From contig NZ_CP014167.1 in the NCBI RefSeq assembly GCF_001685395.1, forward strand, positions 558,001 to 622,000: a stretch of DNA of 64,000 nucleotides. Direction: 5' to 3'. Shown in pieces: positions 62,643 through 64,000 of this stretch. Both the position numbers and the translations under genes were made by a program. Position 1 is the stretch's first letter, and each line of letters begins with the position of its first letter. This stretch comes from Paenibacillus yonginensis. Its GTDB lineage: Bacteria > Bacillota > Bacilli > Paenibacillales > Paenibacillaceae. The notes beneath the pieces are model-generated. The model made no database searches. It was not told the DNA's origin and was given only the letters and a program-made list of their open reading frames with translations.

Positions 62643-64000
62643 ATGAAAGTATCAACCTCTTGGTTGTCTGATTATATATCGCTTGAAAATGTAGATATCA
62701 ACGAGCTTGCCGAGCAGATTACACGTTCCGGCATCGAGATCGACAGCGTGGAATCCGTAAATAAAGGCGTTACCAAAGTAGTAGTGGGTTATGTCAAAAC
62801 CAAAGAGAAACATCCCGACGCGGACAAGTTGAACATTGTAACTGTAGATGCCGGACAGGAAGAAGAACTTCAAATCGTATGCGGGGCTAAAAATATCGAC
62901 GCCGGTCAGAAAGTGCCGATTGCGCTTGTCGGAGCCAAACTGCCCGGCGGACTGGAGATCAAGAAAGCCAAGCTGCGCGGCGTACCTTCCCAAGGTATGG
63001 TTTGCTCGGCCAAGGAACTTGGCCTGAACGACAAGCTCCTGCCGAAAGATCAACAGGAAGGAATTCTGGTGCTGCCTCCGGAGACGCAGATTGGAACTCC
63101 GATTGAACAGGTGCTGGATCTGAACAATCAAATTTTGGACTTTGACCTGACACCGAACCGCTCGGACTGCCTCAGTATGCTGGGTGCGGCTTATGAAGTC
63201 GGCGCGATTTTGGCCCGTGAGATTAAGCTGCCGGAAGCCAACATTGTAGAGAATTCAGCTAAAGCTGCGGATTCCATTTCCGTAAAAATAAGCAATCCCG
63301 AGTTCTGCAGCCATTTTGCGGTTCGTGTCATTTCCAACGTCAAGATCGGCCGTTCCCCGCAGTGGATGCAGAATCGCTTGATGGCGGCCGGCATTCGTCC
63401 GATCAACAACGTGGTTGATGTAACCAACTATGTCATGCTGGAATATGGCCAGCCGCTCCATGCTTATGATGCAGACCGTATAGCAGGCAGCCAGATTGAA
63501 GTACGCGTATCCCGCGAAGGGGAAACGATTGAAACGTTGGACGGACAAGAACGCAAGCTCCCTGCGGGTGCTCTGCTGATCACCGATGCGGAGAAGCCGA
63601 TTGGCCTTGCAGGCGTTATGGGCGGAGCCAACTCCGAGGTAACCGAGGACACGGTGAATATCGTGCTCGAAGCGGCCAAATTTGATGGTGGTGTGGTTCG
63701 CAAGCTTTCCCGTCTGTTTGGACTTCGTTCTGAAGCCTCCCAGCGTTTTGAGAAGGAAGTGGATCCGAACCGGGTCATTCCTGCACTTAACCGGGCTGCA
63801 GCGCTGATCGCCGAGCTTGCCGGCTGTACCGTACAGCATGGCATTGTCGAAAGCGGCGGTGAAGAAGTTAAGCCACTTGTGATTCCTTTGTCCCTGGCGA
63901 AATTGAATCAGTTCCTGGGCACTGACATTTCGACCTTGGAAGTGAAAACGATCCTGTCCCGGCTGCATTTCGAATCCGGGGATCTGCCAAATAACACACT
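62643..64000 (+). CDS. pheT: Phenylalanine--tRNA ligase beta subunit, 3' end missing
   Basis: Editing and tRNA-binding subunit. The frame starts MKVSTSWLSDYISLENVD and stays open to the window edge (about 452 codons of roughly 800-820). An N-terminal EMAP-like tRNA-binding domain (VVGYVKTKEKHPDADKLNIV) spans about residues 40-155. The B3/B4 region with INNVVDVTNYVMLEYGQPLHAYD follows, and the B5 domain has begun. AAAGGAG precedes the ATG. Co-transcribed with pheS behind the T-box. Confidence 0.97.
   Translation, partial: MKVSTSWLSDYISLENVDINELAEQITRSGIEIDSVESVNKGVTKVVVGYVKTKEKHPDADKLNIVTVDAGQEEELQIVCGAKNIDAGQKVPIALVGAKLPGGLEIKKAKLRGVPSQGMVCSAKELGLNDKLLPKDQQEGILVLPPETQIGTPIEQVLDLNNQILDFDLTPNRSDCLSMLGAAYEVGAILAREIKLPEANIVENSAKAADSISVKISNPEFCSHFAVRVISNVKIGRSPQWMQNRLMAAGIRPINNVVDVTNYVMLEYGQPLHAYDADRIAGSQIEVRVSREGETIETLDGQERKLPAGALLITDAEKPIGLAGVMGGANSEVTEDTVNIVLEAAKFDGGVVRKLSRLFGLRSEASQRFEKEVDPNRVIPALNRAAALIAELAGCTVQHGIVESGGEEVKPLVIPLSLAKLNQFLGTDISTLEVKTILSRLHFESGDLPNNT

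Overview
The window looks like chromosomal DNA of a spore-former of the Bacillota, most likely Paenibacillus or a close relative. The evidence is strong AGGAGG-type ribosome binding sites, two T-box leaders (ilvB and pheS), an L20-type leader in front of infC-rpmI-rplT, a PerR-like operator at ahpC, the mnmL-mnmM pair of Bacilli, and a KinA-like orphan histidine kinase. Base composition is moderately GC-rich. No rRNA, tRNA or CRISPR array was seen.

Layout. 1-3.8 kb: the end of an assimilatory nitrite reductase operon (nirB, cut by the window edge; nirD; a siroheme-pathway methyltransferase). 3.8-13.2 kb: single genes (phosphotransferase-fold protein, GH38 alpha-mannosidase, a WYL regulator divergent from a DHFR-like reductase, an RsgA-type GTPase behind a small-ORF/hairpin leader, an SDR, a membrane-anchored cupredoxin). 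13.2-19 kb: a gene-poor structured gap, a chemoreceptor, and a stand-alone A-T-R (NRPS-like carboxyl reductase) gene that ends in a GGAAA microsatellite. 19-24.5 kb: accessory genes with decay (frameshifted RhaT-like transporter, TetR remnant, VOC protein beside its probable WYL regulator). 24.5-30.1 kb: rlmD divergent from recQ and a B12-binding-type radical SAM gene. 30.2-31.7 kb: a graveyard made of an IS110-family transposase fragment joined to a truncated VanA/VanB-type D-Ala-D-Lac ligase gene, followed by a vanX homologue broken by a stop codon, a frameshift and loss of a zinc-ligand His. 31.8-38 kb: a hydrolase, a VOC protein, mnmM-mnmL, trmB, a UgtP-like glycosyltransferase and a PAP2 phosphatase. 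38.6-41.8 kb: a GT2 glycosyltransferase, infC-rpmI-rplT, and a Gly/Tyr-rich small protein. 42-47.6 kb: T-box-controlled ilvBN, then ilvC and leuB. 47.6-55 kb: ahpC, a Cys-containing small protein, a PAS histidine kinase, leucyl aminopeptidase, a DRE-TIM aldolase and a degenerate-GGDEF/EAL protein. 55.3-60.1 kb: a complete BMP-type nucleoside ABC importer. 60.2-64 kb: a stress protein, a YwbE-like protein, and T-box-controlled pheS-pheT (pheT runs off the end).

Most of the window is ordinary core metabolism and translation. The points most worth following are the decayed glycopeptide-resistance remnant, the possible ribosome-sensing attenuator in front of the RsgA-type gene, the orphan A-T-R reductase with its repeat-embedded terminator, and the unexplained structured gap upstream of the chemoreceptor.
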